This document shows, one piece after another, positions 1-10,832 of a DNA stretch of 64,000 bases. A program made the position numbers and the translations under genes. Within the stretch, counting starts at the first letter, position 1; each line of letters begins with the position of its first letter. The stretch lies in contig OY743176.1 in assembly GCA_963555705.1 (NCBI GenBank), positions 38,362,497 to 38,426,496 of the forward strand, written 5' to 3'. Source of the stretch: Ligustrum vulgare. Lineage: Eukaryota > Streptophyta > Magnoliopsida > Lamiales > Oleaceae. The notes beneath the pieces were generated by a model. It worked only from the letters and a program-made list of their open reading frames with translations, did no database searches and was not told where the DNA came from.

Positions 1-620
1 TATAGACATCAAAGATCATAAATTTATAATTGATAATAACATTCACATGAATATTACGTGAAATCTAAAATTGCGTACAAGAACTAACTACCTCGAAATT
101 CGTTCCCAAATGCACAATTTTCGATGTAGAATCCAACGCACAATGAGTGGAATATATCGGATTGGATATCAATTCCACACATCTATGATGCTCCGGAGCC
201 AATGGTAGTGATTGTAGACCAAAATTCGCATCAGAACCCGCTTCCTCGGAATGTGTGCCAAATGTACGTTTCCCAATGTTGAATTACGCTCAAAAGTAAT
301 GGAATCCGGGACTACCCTAGGGTAATATGGGGCCTCTGAAACCAATGGCACAGGTCCCATAACCAAATTTTGGTCAGAACATTTCGAAATCAAGGGGGAA
401 GATTCGGGCACGCTTCCCAATGTGTTGTTTCCGGATGAATTGGATTTAGAGGAGGCTACCCCGTGGGTTTTTGGGTGTTTTAAGATCAATGGCACAGGTC
501 CCAGAATCAGAATCGAAGCATAACATCCTGAATTGGAATCCTCTAAACCCGAGCCTAGGGTTTCATGCCAAACCATAGGAGCCGAACATCTACAAGGGAC
601 TGTTGGAGGGCTATATGGGG
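1..620. other. Unassigned left edge
   Basis: No gene can be supported here. The minus strand has an open stretch without recognisable domains that contains two short similar phrases (GPVPLI and GPVPLV), suggesting decayed internal sequence of a retroelement. It could be the continuation of the proline-rich ORF at 621-896 after a frameshift, or Athila internal sequence. Neither can be decided from the sequence. Confidence 0.3.
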
Positions 621-896
621 CTAGTAAGAGGCATGTTGTGGGGCGTTTTGGTGAGGTGGAGACGAAGGTGGTGGTGGATGATCGGGATAATCAACGACGG
701 GGCCGGAAAAGTGTCCAATTGTGTACGGGTTTAGGGAGATGTTTGGAGGATGTATGTAGCTAATTGAGGGGGCAGAGTTGGATGAAATTTGGAGTGGTTG
801 GGATGCTTGGAAAGAGGAAGGAAATCCGGTGGCTATGGAGGAAGCCGCCGGCGGTAATGGTGGCGGGTCCACCGGCGGTGGAGGAGGTGGGTCCAT
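621..896 (-). CDS. Proline-rich ORF, possible start of a retroelement ORF1
   Basis: A 91-codon minus-strand ORF begins in a good plant start context (gccgccATGG). It opens with a run of prolines (MDPPPPPPVDPPP) and stays Pro/Ser-rich to its end. I recognise no domain. Plant LINE ORF1 proteins and some gag proteins begin with Pro-rich tails, so a non-LTR or gag-like ORF broken soon after its start is possible. It lies left of the Athila gag remnant on the same strand, but the frame does not join that gag. It could equally be a chance ORF in GC-rich sequence. The assignment is weak. Confidence 0.2.
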   Translation of the reverse strand: MDPPPPPPVDPPPLPPAASSIATGFPSSFQASQPLQISSNSAPSISYIHPPNISLNPYTIGHFSGPVVDYPDHPPPPSSPPHQNAPQHASY

Positions 897-1213
897 GGCG
901 GCAAAATTGTTTGATCTTATTTATGAATTTGAATCTTTAAAAGTAGATGTTTGATCTTCGAATCAAATGATATTTCTGTTCTAATTTTTGCCTCTTCTTC
1001 TCCATGATACAAGTCGAGTCCTAGATGTAGAAATATAAGAATATTCGGAACAGTCGATGTCGTGCTCTATCAAAACGAAATTTCTATTCAATGCAAAATG
1101 GAAGTATGATAATTTTTTGATAATTCCCTACTGAAAACATATCTAAATAATAGATATCTGTGTAACAATTTCTTTTGTGGGATCATTTTCCCACGAGAGG
1201 TAATGAGAAGAAT
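897..1213. other. AT-rich decayed sequence left of Athila gag
   Basis: No ORF or domain is visible. The stretch follows the end of the recognisable gag reading and probably holds decayed Athila internal sequence joined to something else near position 900-1100. I see no clear junction or target duplication. Confidence 0.3.
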
Positions 1214-2078
1214 TATAGAATCATACTGACCTTTTGGATTAGGAACAAGTTGACTTGGAAATTTTCCTTTTTCTCATTCAGCTATTGCAGTTACAAGTTA
1301 ACCTAGTTGTGTTTCAATTTTTAAAATGGATTGAGAATTTGATTGTAAAGATTGTTGGGTCGATTTCATGAATTGTTGTAAACTATCTTCCAAGGAAGGT
1401 TTATTCTGAAGCGGTGCAGAAATTTGTGTAACATTTTGAGGATGTGATGGATTAAAAGTGGCAATATTTTGATTTGGCATGTTGAATTGATACCCTCCTT
1501 GGTTATTTTGAGGTTGATTATGTCTCGATGAGAAATTTGGATGATTTTCTCCAGTTTGGGTTATATGTCTGAGAAAAAGGGCTAATGGATGTTTTCCCTT
1601 AAGAATGAAGTGCGTTGGCTTCTTCAGAAAAAGTTTCTTGGTAGTTTGGTGGTGAAGGACATGATTCACGAGTATGAGAAGAATTTTGACACATGGCACA
1701 TACCTCATTTCGATTTATAGTTTGGTTAAAGACTAATGCTTCAACTTTCTTAGTCAAATTGGCCAGAGTGGTTTTTACATCTAAGTCATCTTTCACCTTA
1801 CAAATGCCTCCCTTCTTAGGTGCATTTGGGTTTACTCTAGAATCTAGACAATTCCATTGTTGAGAATTAACAGGTAGTGTTTCAATAGATTCCGAAGCTT
1901 CTTGCCCTCGTAGGTACAAGAATTTTCCACCATGCATGGGTTATATTAATTGATGATTTGAAGGGGTCAAACCATCATAAAAATACTTTACAATTCTCCA
2001 AATTTCAAAACCATGATGGGACACTTTAAAATTATATCATTAAATCTTTCCCAACACTCGTACAATTCTCAACACTCT
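1214..2078 (-). pseudogene. Athila-type gag, C-terminal half (broken)
   Basis: On the minus strand the sequence runs from the insertion junction into gag C-terminal coding. It includes ELYECWERFNDIILKCP, then at 1937-1599 a frame with a CCHC zinc knuckle, CAMCQNSSHTRESC (C-X2-C-X4-H-X4-C). After a frameshift near 1640-1700 comes a Gln/Asn-rich tail (1708-1298) with ...SLEDSLQQFMKSTQQ and ...KIETQLG, continuing past a stop as EKGKFPSQ-V-PNPKGQ. This order (capsid end, knuckle, Gln-rich tail with a short coiled segment) is that of Athila/Tat gag. Several stops and at least one frameshift make it non-functional. The N-terminal half is at 16274-16816 and in the tandem copies. Confidence 0.8.
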
Positions 2079-2138
2079 TGATGTGATCCAGACCACGAAT
2101 ACAAGCCCGCACAAAGATCCATTGAAGATCAAAGGAGG
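2079..2138 (+). mobile_element. Stub of a first CRM-like copy (internal 3' end and PPT)
   Basis: Sixty bases closely match the 3' internal end and polypurine tract of the CRM-like element (compare 15420-15477). They directly follow the duplication actct, and the first bases, TGA, fit the start of that element's LTR (TGACTCG). The simplest reading is that the insert was originally LTR-internal-LTR-internal-LTR, and that nearly all of the first LTR and internal region has been deleted. Confidence 0.7.
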
Positions 2139-2143
2139 ACCAA

Positions 2144-3150
2144 TGTAATACCTCTTTTTCATTTTTACGTGCAACCTTAAATTTCACGTAATAATTATTT
2201 TAATGTTATTATAAATTTTAAATTTAATGATATTTTAATGTCGATAATATGAATTATTTTGCAGTGGAAGGACTTGGATGTCGTCTCGATCAATGTGCCA
2301 ATTAAAATGTTTATAAATTGTTTATGTACAATTCTATGTCTAATTGTTTGTTTTATTTGTTAAACTTGTTGATTTCTATGGTTATTAAGTGGTAAGTAAC
2401 CTAAATTGCATAAATTGAAGTTGGAAAAGGTTTGGTGGCACTATGAAATTTATTTATGAGTTGTGGACTTAAATTTCCAAATTTAGGAGCCTAGGGACTA
2501 AACTTGCAATTTACAAAAGAAATCAAATTTATAACCCTAACCCCCCTCCCACACCCGACTCAACCTCTCGGACTCCTCACTCTCACGCTCGGCTCTCGTC
2601 TCTCCCTCATCTCTCAGCCACTCTCGCGACTCACCCGCACACCTAACACTCGACTTCTCTCTCTCCGCCCTTGCGGCGCGCCACCGGCGGCCACGACCTC
2701 GACCACCACCTATCGGTGAGGCCTCCCACCCCTTTTTCCCTCACACTGCCACACGGGTTTGCACACACACACCCGCTCACACACACACAGATTTATATGC
2801 TGAATTTTATATATAGGTTGATGTATAAATGGATTTAATGTAAGTATATATGTATTTTCTCACATTTTCAGATTTTGGTTTTTGGTTGATTTTCGAATTT
2901 TACCATAAATTAAGGATTTAATGATGGTTATGTGTGTGAGTATTGATGTATGGGAATGTGTATATTATTGTGTATGTATAGGTGTACGTAAATATGTAGA
3001 TTTTGGATTTTTATGTGGGAATATGTATAAATTCAGATTTTTAGGTTGTATGATTCAATTTTCAGATTTCGAAAATGGATGCATTAATTTGGTTAATTGA
3101 TATATTTTTAGTTTAATTCTTATATAATAATCATAAATTCAGATTTGGGG

Positions 3151-3200
<50 letters not shown>

Positions 3201-3353
3201 ATAGCCATATCTAATGTATTGACTTACATGCTGAAATTCGGATTTTGAAAAAAAAAAATATAGAGTTAATTCCAGAATTTTCAAATTTATGAAAATTAAT
3301 TTCAGGTTTTCGAATTTTGTAATTGAAAATCAAATGTGTATGTTATATATGGG
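2144..3353 (+). repeat. Tekay-like 5' LTR, truncated
   Basis: The first ~1.2 kb aligns closely with the start of the 3' LTR at 4913-~6100, including the GC-rich CT-box leader near 2520-2720. The match stops at ~3353, so the remainder of the LTR and the PBS are deleted. The 71-codon ORF at 2504-2719 recurs in the other LTR (5273-5488) and is LTR leader sequence, not a gene. Confidence 0.75.
3153..3202. repeat. (AT)n/(GT)n microsatellite
   Basis: A long AT dinucleotide run passes into GT repeats within the truncated 5' LTR. The sister LTR near 5925 has only a short version, so the run expanded after insertion. Confidence 0.9.
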
Positions 3354-3949
3354 AAAGTTTATGATAGTACATACCATGAAATTGTGGAGATTATTATTGA
3401 TGGTATCTTGATTCAAAAATAAGAAATGAAATTTTAGGCAATTGTCCTTGTGGATAGGATTTGTGGAAAATGAGAATAAGACTCACAATGATTATTTATT
3501 ATGGAGTAGTGTGCAGAAAGAGTGACAATGGCAGAGTCCAAGATTTATTGAGTTTGAGAGATTGATATAAAATCTTAGTGAGTATATTGACGTAAAAGGT
3601 TCGTGTGAAGGATATGATGGTTATTATGTTGTAATCTTAGAGAGATTGATATGATTACTTGAGGTCAGTTGTGGGACTTTTACTTATAATGGGATTGTAT
3701 CTTTGGATTAAATAAACTTGATGATGAATCCTATATGAATCGCAAAGGTCTTATTCATTGGTGATAGGTTAATGATTTATTTATAAAATACTTGGTTAGA
3801 GTATTGTTGTTATGATGATTTTGAAAGCATGGATTCTTAAATTAGTACATTGGCTTTAGTTTTAAGATGAGTGTATGATACTGAATACTTGATTACAATA
3901 TATAAGTATGGGTTACAGGATTTAAGTTGATTCTTCGATTTTAAAAGAA

Positions 3950-4875
3950 ATGTCAGCATGTTTAGAAAGGATTTTGTTTGTAAATCTTTCCAGAAAGATT
4001 CTGTCAAAGTTTTAGTATTTCTACTGTATATTTTGGTATGGACGTCAAGTTTCACTAATGCTGGATTATAAAGTCTTATTCTGGTCAATCTTCTTGATTT
4101 TAGTTTTAAGAATGTGATCAATCAGTATATATATTAAGGTTTAGACATTAGAATAGATCCTATGAAAGGCTGAAAATAGAAAGTTAGTGAATGGGTTCAT
4201 AAGTGGGATAATGTCGGTTGATGGTCTCTTACAACAATAGCTATCAAACTTCGATCCGTATTGAGTACTATATGATAGGAAATGTAGATTGCCAGTTCAT
4301 TGGGATGAAGTAGGAGAAAGAAAGTTATTGGGTCCAGAAATAGTGCAATAGACAGTAGCAGTTGCTGAAAAGATTCGTCAACGAATGAAAATTGCAAGGA
4401 ATAGACAGAAAAACTATGTAGACAGAAGAAGAAAAATCATTAGAATTCGTTGCATGTGATATGATCTTTTGAAGGTAGCTCCTATGAAAGGAGTTATGAG
4501 ATTCGGGAAGAAAGGAAAGTTAAGCCTATGTTTTGTCGACCCTTCTGAATTCTTGAAAGGGTAGGTGGATTTAGATTATCGGGTTGCATTGCAATTGGCA
4601 CTATCAGGAGTACATAATGTTTTCGTGTCTCTATGTTGAGGAAGTATATTTTAGATTCCTCTCATATTCTCAGCCATGAATCACTGGATTTGCGTGAGGA
4701 TCTAACTTATGAGGAACCAACTGTGGAAATCCTAATGAAAGTAAATAAAGAACTTAGAAGAAAGATGATTATATTAGTTAAGGTTCTTTGGAGGAATCAT
4801 GCAGTAGAAGAGGCTACTTTGGAATGCGAAGACGAAATGCGTGCCAAGTATTCACAACTTTTTGGTAAATTTTAA
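3950..4875 (+). pseudogene. Tekay-like integrase C-terminal remnant
   Basis: Scattered plus-strand frames read as the end of a gypsy integrase. Weak core similarity lies near 3980-4060. At 4220-4430 there are YNNSYQTSI, ERKLLGPEIVQ and VAEKIRQRMKIARNRQKNY, the conserved stretch after the catalytic core. At 4633-4875 an 80-codon ORF reads SMLRKYILD...REDLTYEEPTVEIL...LVKVLWRNHAVEEATLE...KYSQLF, the classic C-terminal end of this lineage. Multiple frameshifts and stops separate the pieces. The last ORF ends directly before the PPT, as expected. Catalytic residues are not preserved, so this is a fossil. Confidence 0.75.
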
Positions 4876-4889
4876 TTTCGAGGACAAAA

Positions 4890-4912
4890 TTTCTTTTTAG
4901 GGGGTAAGGAAT
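4890..4912 (+). other. Polypurine tract of the Tekay-like element
   Basis: The stretch TTTTTAGGGGGTAAGGA lies directly before TGTAATACC, just after the pol terminator, where the plus-strand primer of a gypsy element is expected. Confidence 0.75.
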
Positions 4913-7900
4913 TGTAATACCGCTTTTTCATTTTTACGTGCAACCTTAAATTTCACGTAATAATTATTTTAATGTTATTATAAATTTTAAATTTAATGAT
5001 ATTTTAATGTCGATAATATGAATTATTTTGCAGTGGAAGGACTTGGATGTCGTCTCGATCAATGTGCCAATTAAAATGTTTATAAATTGTTTATGTACAA
5101 TTCTATGTCTAATTGTTTGTTTTATTTGTTAAACTTGTTGATTTCTATGGTTATTAAGTGGTAAGTAACCTAAATTGCATAAATTGAAGTTGGAAAAGGT
5201 TTGGTGGCACTATGAAATTTATTTATGAGTTGTGGACTTAAATTTCCAAATTTAGGAGCCTAGGGACTAAACTTGCAATTTACAAAAGAAATCAAATTTA
5301 TAACCCTAACCCCCCTCCCACACCCGACTCAACCTCTCGGACTCCTCACTCTCACGCTCGGCTCTCGTCTCTCCCTCATCTCTCAGTCTCTCTCGCGACT
5401 CACCCGCACACCTCACACTCGACTTCTCTCTCTCCGCCCTTGCGGCGCGCCACCGGTGGCCACGACCTCGACCACCACCTATCGGTGAGGCCTCCCACCC
5501 CTTTTTCCCTCACACTGCCACACGGGTTTGCACACACACACCCGCTCACACACACACACAGATTTATATGCTGAATTTTATGTATAGGTTGATGTATAAA
5601 TGGATTTAATGTAAGTATATATGTATTGTCTCACATTTTCAGATTTTGGTTTTTGGTTGATTTTCGAATTTTACCATAAATTAGGGATTTAATGATGGTT
5701 ATGTGTGTGAGTATTGATGTATGGGAATGTGTATATTATTGTGTATGTATAGGTGTACGTAAATATGTAGATTTTGGATTTTTATGTGGGAATATGTATA
5801 AATTCAGATTTTTAGGTTGTATGATTCAATTTTCAGATTTCGAAAATGGAAGCATTAATTTGGTTAATTGATATATTTTTAGTTTAATTCTTATATAATA
5901 ATCGTAAATTCAGATTTGGGGCAATATATATATAAATATGTGTATAGATGGATCTAATGTATTGACTTACATGCTGAAATTCGGATTTTGAAAAAAAAAA
6001 TATAGAGTTAATTCCAGAATTTTCAAATTTATGAAAATTAATTTCAGGCTTTCGAATTTTGTAATTGAAAATCAAATGTGTATGTTATATATGGGAAATT
6101 CTTGAATTTAAGATTTTAGGTTATGTTTGATTAGTTTTAAGTTTAATTGAAACCTTATTTTGAATGTTTTCAGATTTTAAAAAAGTTGGAATTTTAATGG
6201 AACATTTTTTTGTAAAGTTCGACTAAGTTATAATTTAGTTTGAGATTTGAGTAAATGGATTAGTACAATTCGTAAGTTGCATGAAATTAAGTCCCTTATT
6301 TCAAATATGATTTTTTTTGTGTGAACGTGAGTAATAATTATAATTACTAGATTTTGAGAAAATTGTAAAGTCGTGTACATTTTTCAAACTTTGGTTTGAT
6401 TTAAGTACCTTAATAGTTAAGCTTATAATGTTGTGTCGAATGTTTAATCTTTTGCTTTCGAGTATGGTATGGAAGTATTTAATATATCTTAATTCCTTGT
6501 TTGGAATAAATGATCACAAGAAAGAAAAAGGGAAAGAAGATGCATTGTTTTAACTTGTTTAATGTAATGTTAAAAGAATGATGAATATATCAATTTGAAC
6601 TGAAAGTATATTTTACTAAATGAATAGATGCAACTAAGATTTTGGTACATTGACGACACGGGCAGTCGAAGCTCCTCCACTTGCAAATTCAGATAACGGT
6701 AAATGCTAAGGACGTCAAGTAAGTAAACTTCCCCCTACTTTCATCAAAGTTGAATGTTAATGTGGAATTAATGTGCTTAATTGACATTCGTGTTAATTAC
6801 GGAATTTTAATGCTTTTGGTCTACCATATGCAATTATGTGTAGTTAAGGAAATATTCAAGCATGCACGTTACATGTCATTGCATCATCAAGCATGCATTG
6901 GCATCGAAATGGGAAAGTCAAATGTTTTAATGAAAGGAATGTGTCAAAGTGCAATTTTTGTCAAAAATTATGTATCCCAAGTTTTTGAAAGAATGGGTGT
7001 ACTTCTATGTCATGAAAGATGCGAGTGGGAAATGGGGCGCGGGGGACCGGCGTACCCGAATGTAATGAGCCGCTTTGCGGTGGAATGAAGGGAATGAGCC
7101 GCTTTGCGGTGGAATGAAGTGAATGAGCCGCTTTGCGGTGGAAATGTGAAAGTTAATCTGGTTCCAAATAAGAGTTGTCCACTGTTATCTGATTGACTAG
7201 AAGTTACATCAAGTGAGCTCACGATGGAATGAAGTGAAAGTTTGAAATGTTAAGTGAAAGTTTTGAAATGTTAAGTGAAAGTTCGAAATGTTGAAAGTTT
7301 GAAAGGTTAAAGTGAATGGGGATACATATTTCAAAGTTTAAAGCATTTCATGTCATAAGCATGCATTCATGCATAAAGTTTACTTACTGAGCTTTATCTC
7401 ACCCCAATCCCTCCCCAACATTTCAGGTGATGAAAGTTAGGTGATCCGAGGAGAACATTTGGCGGCTGACTCAGACAGTACCCGCTGTCGACATTATTTA
7501 ATAAAGTTATCATTTGAATTTATTCCTTAATTCATTATTATTGAGAATTGTTTGGTTGAAGTTAGTTTTGATTAAGTATGGGCGACGTATTATGAGTTAA
7601 GTTACCTCTTATTTCATTTGTCAATACTTGTTGATATTTTGGAAAAAATCTTATGATTGAGGAGTTTGGGAAATGCATGAATTGGTTTTGGAGATGATGA
7701 ACGTGATTGAGATGTGGTGGATGTTTTAAATTTTTAAAATGGTTTTTGATGTCCCTCTACAGGTTGGCTATGTCCAATTTATAGAGGAGACTCTGCCGAA
7801 ATTTCGGTAAAATTTTATAGTAGATAAATGAACATTTTAGTTGTGTAAATGATTTAATTCCGCGTTTAATGTGAATGGAAGTTGAGTCACGCCTCAAGTG

Positions 7901-9450
7901 CTTCTTCCTCGATCATCTGGTAAGCTAAATTTTGTTTAAATTATGAAATGTTATTTGATGTTCCAATTATTGTAAATTCTTGCATGCTAATGTGTAATGT
8001 CGGAAAGTGAAAGGTTAAGAATGTTGTCAGTGAATATGACGAGTATATCTTGGTTATGTAAATGAGGAAGTGAGAAAGTAATGGTTATTAAAAAATTTGG
8101 GTGTCGTTTATTAGATCTTTTTGTGAAATAAGAAATGGATATGAATGGTATATCGGCACGAGAGTATACAATGTCCAAACGAGAAGTTGAGAAGTCATCG
8201 AACTTAGTATTAAGCACTTATTGTGTTTGATCTCGGGACTACCCACTCATTTGATAGTGCAACAGTTATAGGAAAATTGATTTACCCATCTCAGTAGCTG
8301 GAGACCAAGTTTATATTGTCAACGCCATTTGAAGAATTGTTGAACTAAAGTTATGCCTTGAGAAATTTCCCCAACCATGGTGAATGGGAAGGAGTAGATG
8401 ATGATCTCATAACACTGAATACCCACAAACTTGATGTCATACTAGGAATGGAATGATTATTGCGGTATAAGGTTTCAATCACTGGCTACGTTAAGGTGGT
8501 ATTTAAACCTTCAAATGTAACCCTTTTCGCTTTGTTGAAGTAAAGGCGAAACTTTCTATTTCGATATTATCTGTGGTGAAGGCTCGTCAATTGATGAATA
8601 AGAGTTATTAAGCCTACCTGGTTGCAATAATTGAAGCGTTTAAGGTGAATACTTCTCTCGAACAAATTTCTGTTATTCGAGAATTACTAAAGATGTTCTC
8701 AGAAGATTTTTGTGATTTATCGCCTAAAGGAGAACTTGAATTCGTCATCGATTAAGTGCGCAACTCTAGTATCTAAGGTATAATATCGGATGGCTCCTTC
8801 GTAACTTAAAAGAGCTCAAAGTGCAACTATAGAACCTCATGGACAAAGGTTTTGTTCTAGCTTTTTGCCATGGGGTGCTCATGAGCTATACATGAAGAAG
8901 AAAGATGATTTTATGAAACTTTGCATAATTGATTTTAGACACGGCAAAACCAGTTTTATGAAGTTGTGATGAGATGTTGAGATTATGAGTGATATGATTT
9001 TATTGAGACTTCTATGAGAAAAATTAGGAAATTTGAGATTTAAAAATTTGATTCTTAATTATTGGGAATTAAGGAATGGATATTGTGTTTAAGGAATTAA
9101 GGAATGGGCGACGTATTATGAGTTAAGTTACCTCTTATTTCATTTGTCAATACTTGTTGATATTTTGGAAAAAATCTTATGATTGAGGAGTTTGGGAAAT
9201 GCATGAATTGGTTTTGGAGATGATGAACGTGATTGAGATGTGATGGATGTTTTAAATTTTTAAAATGGTTTTTGATGTCCCTCTAAAGGTTGGCTATGTC
9301 CAATTTATAGAGGAGACTCTGCCGAAATTTCGGTAAAATTTTATAGTAGATAAATGAACATTTTAGTTGTGCAAATGATTTAATTCCGCGTTTAATGTGA
9401 ATGGAAGTTGACACGCCTAGGTTTTAGACTCTTAAACTTGGGGTGTTACA
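4913..9450 (+). repeat. Tekay-like 3' LTR (~4.5 kb) with internal rearrangement
   Basis: The LTR starts TGTAATACC after the PPT and ends ...GTGTTACA before the target duplication. It has a GC-rich leader with CT boxes (~5300-5480), a trio of short tandem segments containing GAATGAGCCGCTTTGCGGTG (7060-7140), and a 317-bp segment present twice (7578-7894 and 9104-9418). Between these two copies lies a decayed pol fragment. The LTR is therefore not simple: another element piece was inserted, or an unequal exchange trapped internal sequence. Confidence 0.65.
8225..8960 (+). pseudogene. Decayed gypsy protease-RT fragment inside the LTR
   Basis: Frames on the plus strand preserve landmarks in the correct order: a protease-like FDLGTTHSF (~8230), the downstream DVILGMEWLLRY block (~8430-8470), a linker ISVIREF...MFSEDF (~8660-8710), LEFVID (~8740), then RT-entry sequence resembling the -LKELKVQL- region and a KK-D-FMKLCI-DFRHG stretch (~8890-8945). 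Stops and frameshifts are frequent. The fragment lies between two copies of an LTR segment and so is probably a remnant of a related gypsy internal region. A homologous scrap is at ~52710-52790. Confidence 0.6.
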
Positions 9451-9632
9451 ACCAATGACTCGACTGCAAACAAAAAGGGCCAACGAAGCAATGGACAAGC
9501 TAGTTCAAGGAACAATGGCCAAAACAATGTTCGTGTCATCAAAAGAAGCAAGTTCCATGTTTGGACCGAGCCAAAACGACGAGTGGATCAACCTCATTCA
9601 AGCCGTCGAAGAAGATTGTCAAAATTCAAGAA

Positions 9633-9868
9633 TTACGGCCGTAACCCATAATCCTTACGGCCGTAACGAGCCCACTGATGAAAACTGTGATTTTGAAGAA
9701 AATTGGATTTACGGCCGTAACTCAGATTTGTCACGGCCGTAACACAGCCTCAGAATAAGAACAAGATTTTCAGAAAATAAGATTTACGGCCGTAAAGAAT
9801 TATGTCACGACTGTAACTTTTAAACAGAAACCAAGTTACGGCCGTAAAAGAAGGTTCACGGCCGCAAA
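9633..9868. promoter_or_regulatory. Cluster of ACGGCCGT palindromes in CRM-like LTR
   Basis: Eight copies, exact or with one change, of TTACGGCCGTAA/TCACGGCCGTAA. The core A lies at 9635, 9657, 9711, 9733, 9786, 9807, 9838 and 9858. Spacings are 22, 54, 22, 53, 21, 31 and 20 bp, all near multiples of ~10.6 bp. The cluster lies ~100-330 bp upstream of the TATA-like site, so it is a plausible enhancer. The binding factor is unknown. Confidence 0.6.
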
Positions 9869-9963
9869 AGCCTATACGCGTAAATTTTAGGTTTTTATTT
9901 ATTTCCTTATTTTTAGCTAGTTGTTTCCTAGTATAATTAAAACTCTTAACCTAGGTTTTGACC

Positions 9964-9973
9964 CTATTTATAG
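9964..9973 (+). promoter_or_regulatory. TATA-like box of CRM-like 5' LTR
   Basis: CTATTTATAG in an AT-rich setting ~300 bp before the LTR end, downstream of the palindrome cluster. The position fits an LTR promoter; the same site recurs at ~15967-15976 in the 3' LTR. Confidence 0.5.
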
Positions 9974-10271
9974 GGATGTAATTTTCATTATCCAACAGAC
10001 AACTTTGTTATTATTATTGAGTGACAATTTGCTTTCAAACCTTATTCTTTATTGAATAAAATCCGAACTTGCGAGTTAATCTTGTTTGTTCAAATCTTGG
10101 GTGAGATTTATTTTCATTGTGATCAAGAGGTCAGCATATCTATTGATTGCGTTGGTTGCTTGGTTCAGTTAATTTGAATCAATCTCGAAATCGTGATTCT
10201 TTGGCGTTCTTGGGTCGATTCCAATAATTTGTGGGTTGCGTAACTACAATTGCTACGTGGTTTGCATCATC

Positions 10272-10283
10272 TGGTATCAGAGC
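10272..10283 (+). other. Primer binding site, tRNA-Met type
   Basis: TGGTATCAGAGC begins two bases after the LTR end. It is complementary to the 3' end of initiator tRNA-Met, the usual primer of CRM and many other plant retrotransposons. Confidence 0.9.
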
Positions 10284-10832
10284 TTAGGCTCCAAAAATCA
10301 AGGTTATATCTTTATTTTATTTCTTGAGTTCCTTAATTTTGTTCTTTGTGTTCTTCAAGTTCTTGAGTCTTCAATCCAAAAAAGTGTCACAAAAAATTCA
10401 AAAGTCGTTATTCCCTTCGTTTGGTATCCAAATTAAATTCCGTTTGTTTCGTTAGTCTCGTAGTTGAATTTTCAAAAAAAAAAAATGAAAAATTCTCAGT
10501 CCAATAAAAAATAGTTGATATTTGATTTCAAGAATTATTTTCTTGAAACAATCTTAGTTTCCATAAAAGTGTCGAGTCCTTTATAGAGTCATATTACATT
10601 CTTTCAAGGTCTTCTCTGAGTTTTTCCAACAAGTTGATAACTTCTCACTCGTATTCGGTTTGAGTCATTCAAGTTTAAACTTGTTTGAGTTCGGATTCGT
10701 TCTTTGAAGCAATTGGGGTAAAAGCCATTGAGTGGGAAAAGGCTAGAGAGGTGAGATCAATATAGGGAAAAAGCCAAAATTTAGTAATACATAAGTGAAA
10801 TACACGTGAGACATATAATATTTAGTTTTAGG

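Larger units (their letters stand above)
2144..9450 (+). mobile_element. Tekay/Del-like Ty3/gypsy element, internally deleted
   Basis: The element begins TGTAATACC and ends GTGTTACA, and is flanked by the 5-bp duplication accaa (2139-2143 and 9451-9455). It comprises a truncated 5' LTR (2144 to ~3353), a decayed remnant of integrase (~3950-4875), a PPT and a long 3' LTR (4913-9450). It interrupts the CRM-like element exactly where that element's PPT meets its LTR. The pol C-terminus pattern and very long LTRs fit the Tekay/Del chromovirus lineage. Gag, protease, RT and most of integrase are missing from its proper internal region. Confidence 0.75.
9456..10269 (+). repeat. CRM-like 5' LTR
   Basis: 814 bp, TGACTCG...TTTGCATCA, near-identical to 15482-16273 except for about 22 extra bases that carry one additional palindrome. 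It contains eight TTACGGCCGTAA-like palindromes (9633-9865) and a TATA-like CTATTTATAG at 9964-9973, followed by the probable transcript leader. Confidence 0.85.

Noticed and set aside
2504..5488. Paired 71-codon ORFs (2504-2719 and 5273-5488) as genes
   Set aside because: They lie at the same place in both LTRs of one element, in a CT-rich leader; no domain.
10272..10283. TGGTATCAGAGC sites as tRNA gene pieces
   Set aside because: Twelve-base primer-binding sites next to LTR ends; no cloverleaf is present. I saw no tRNA or rRNA gene in the window.
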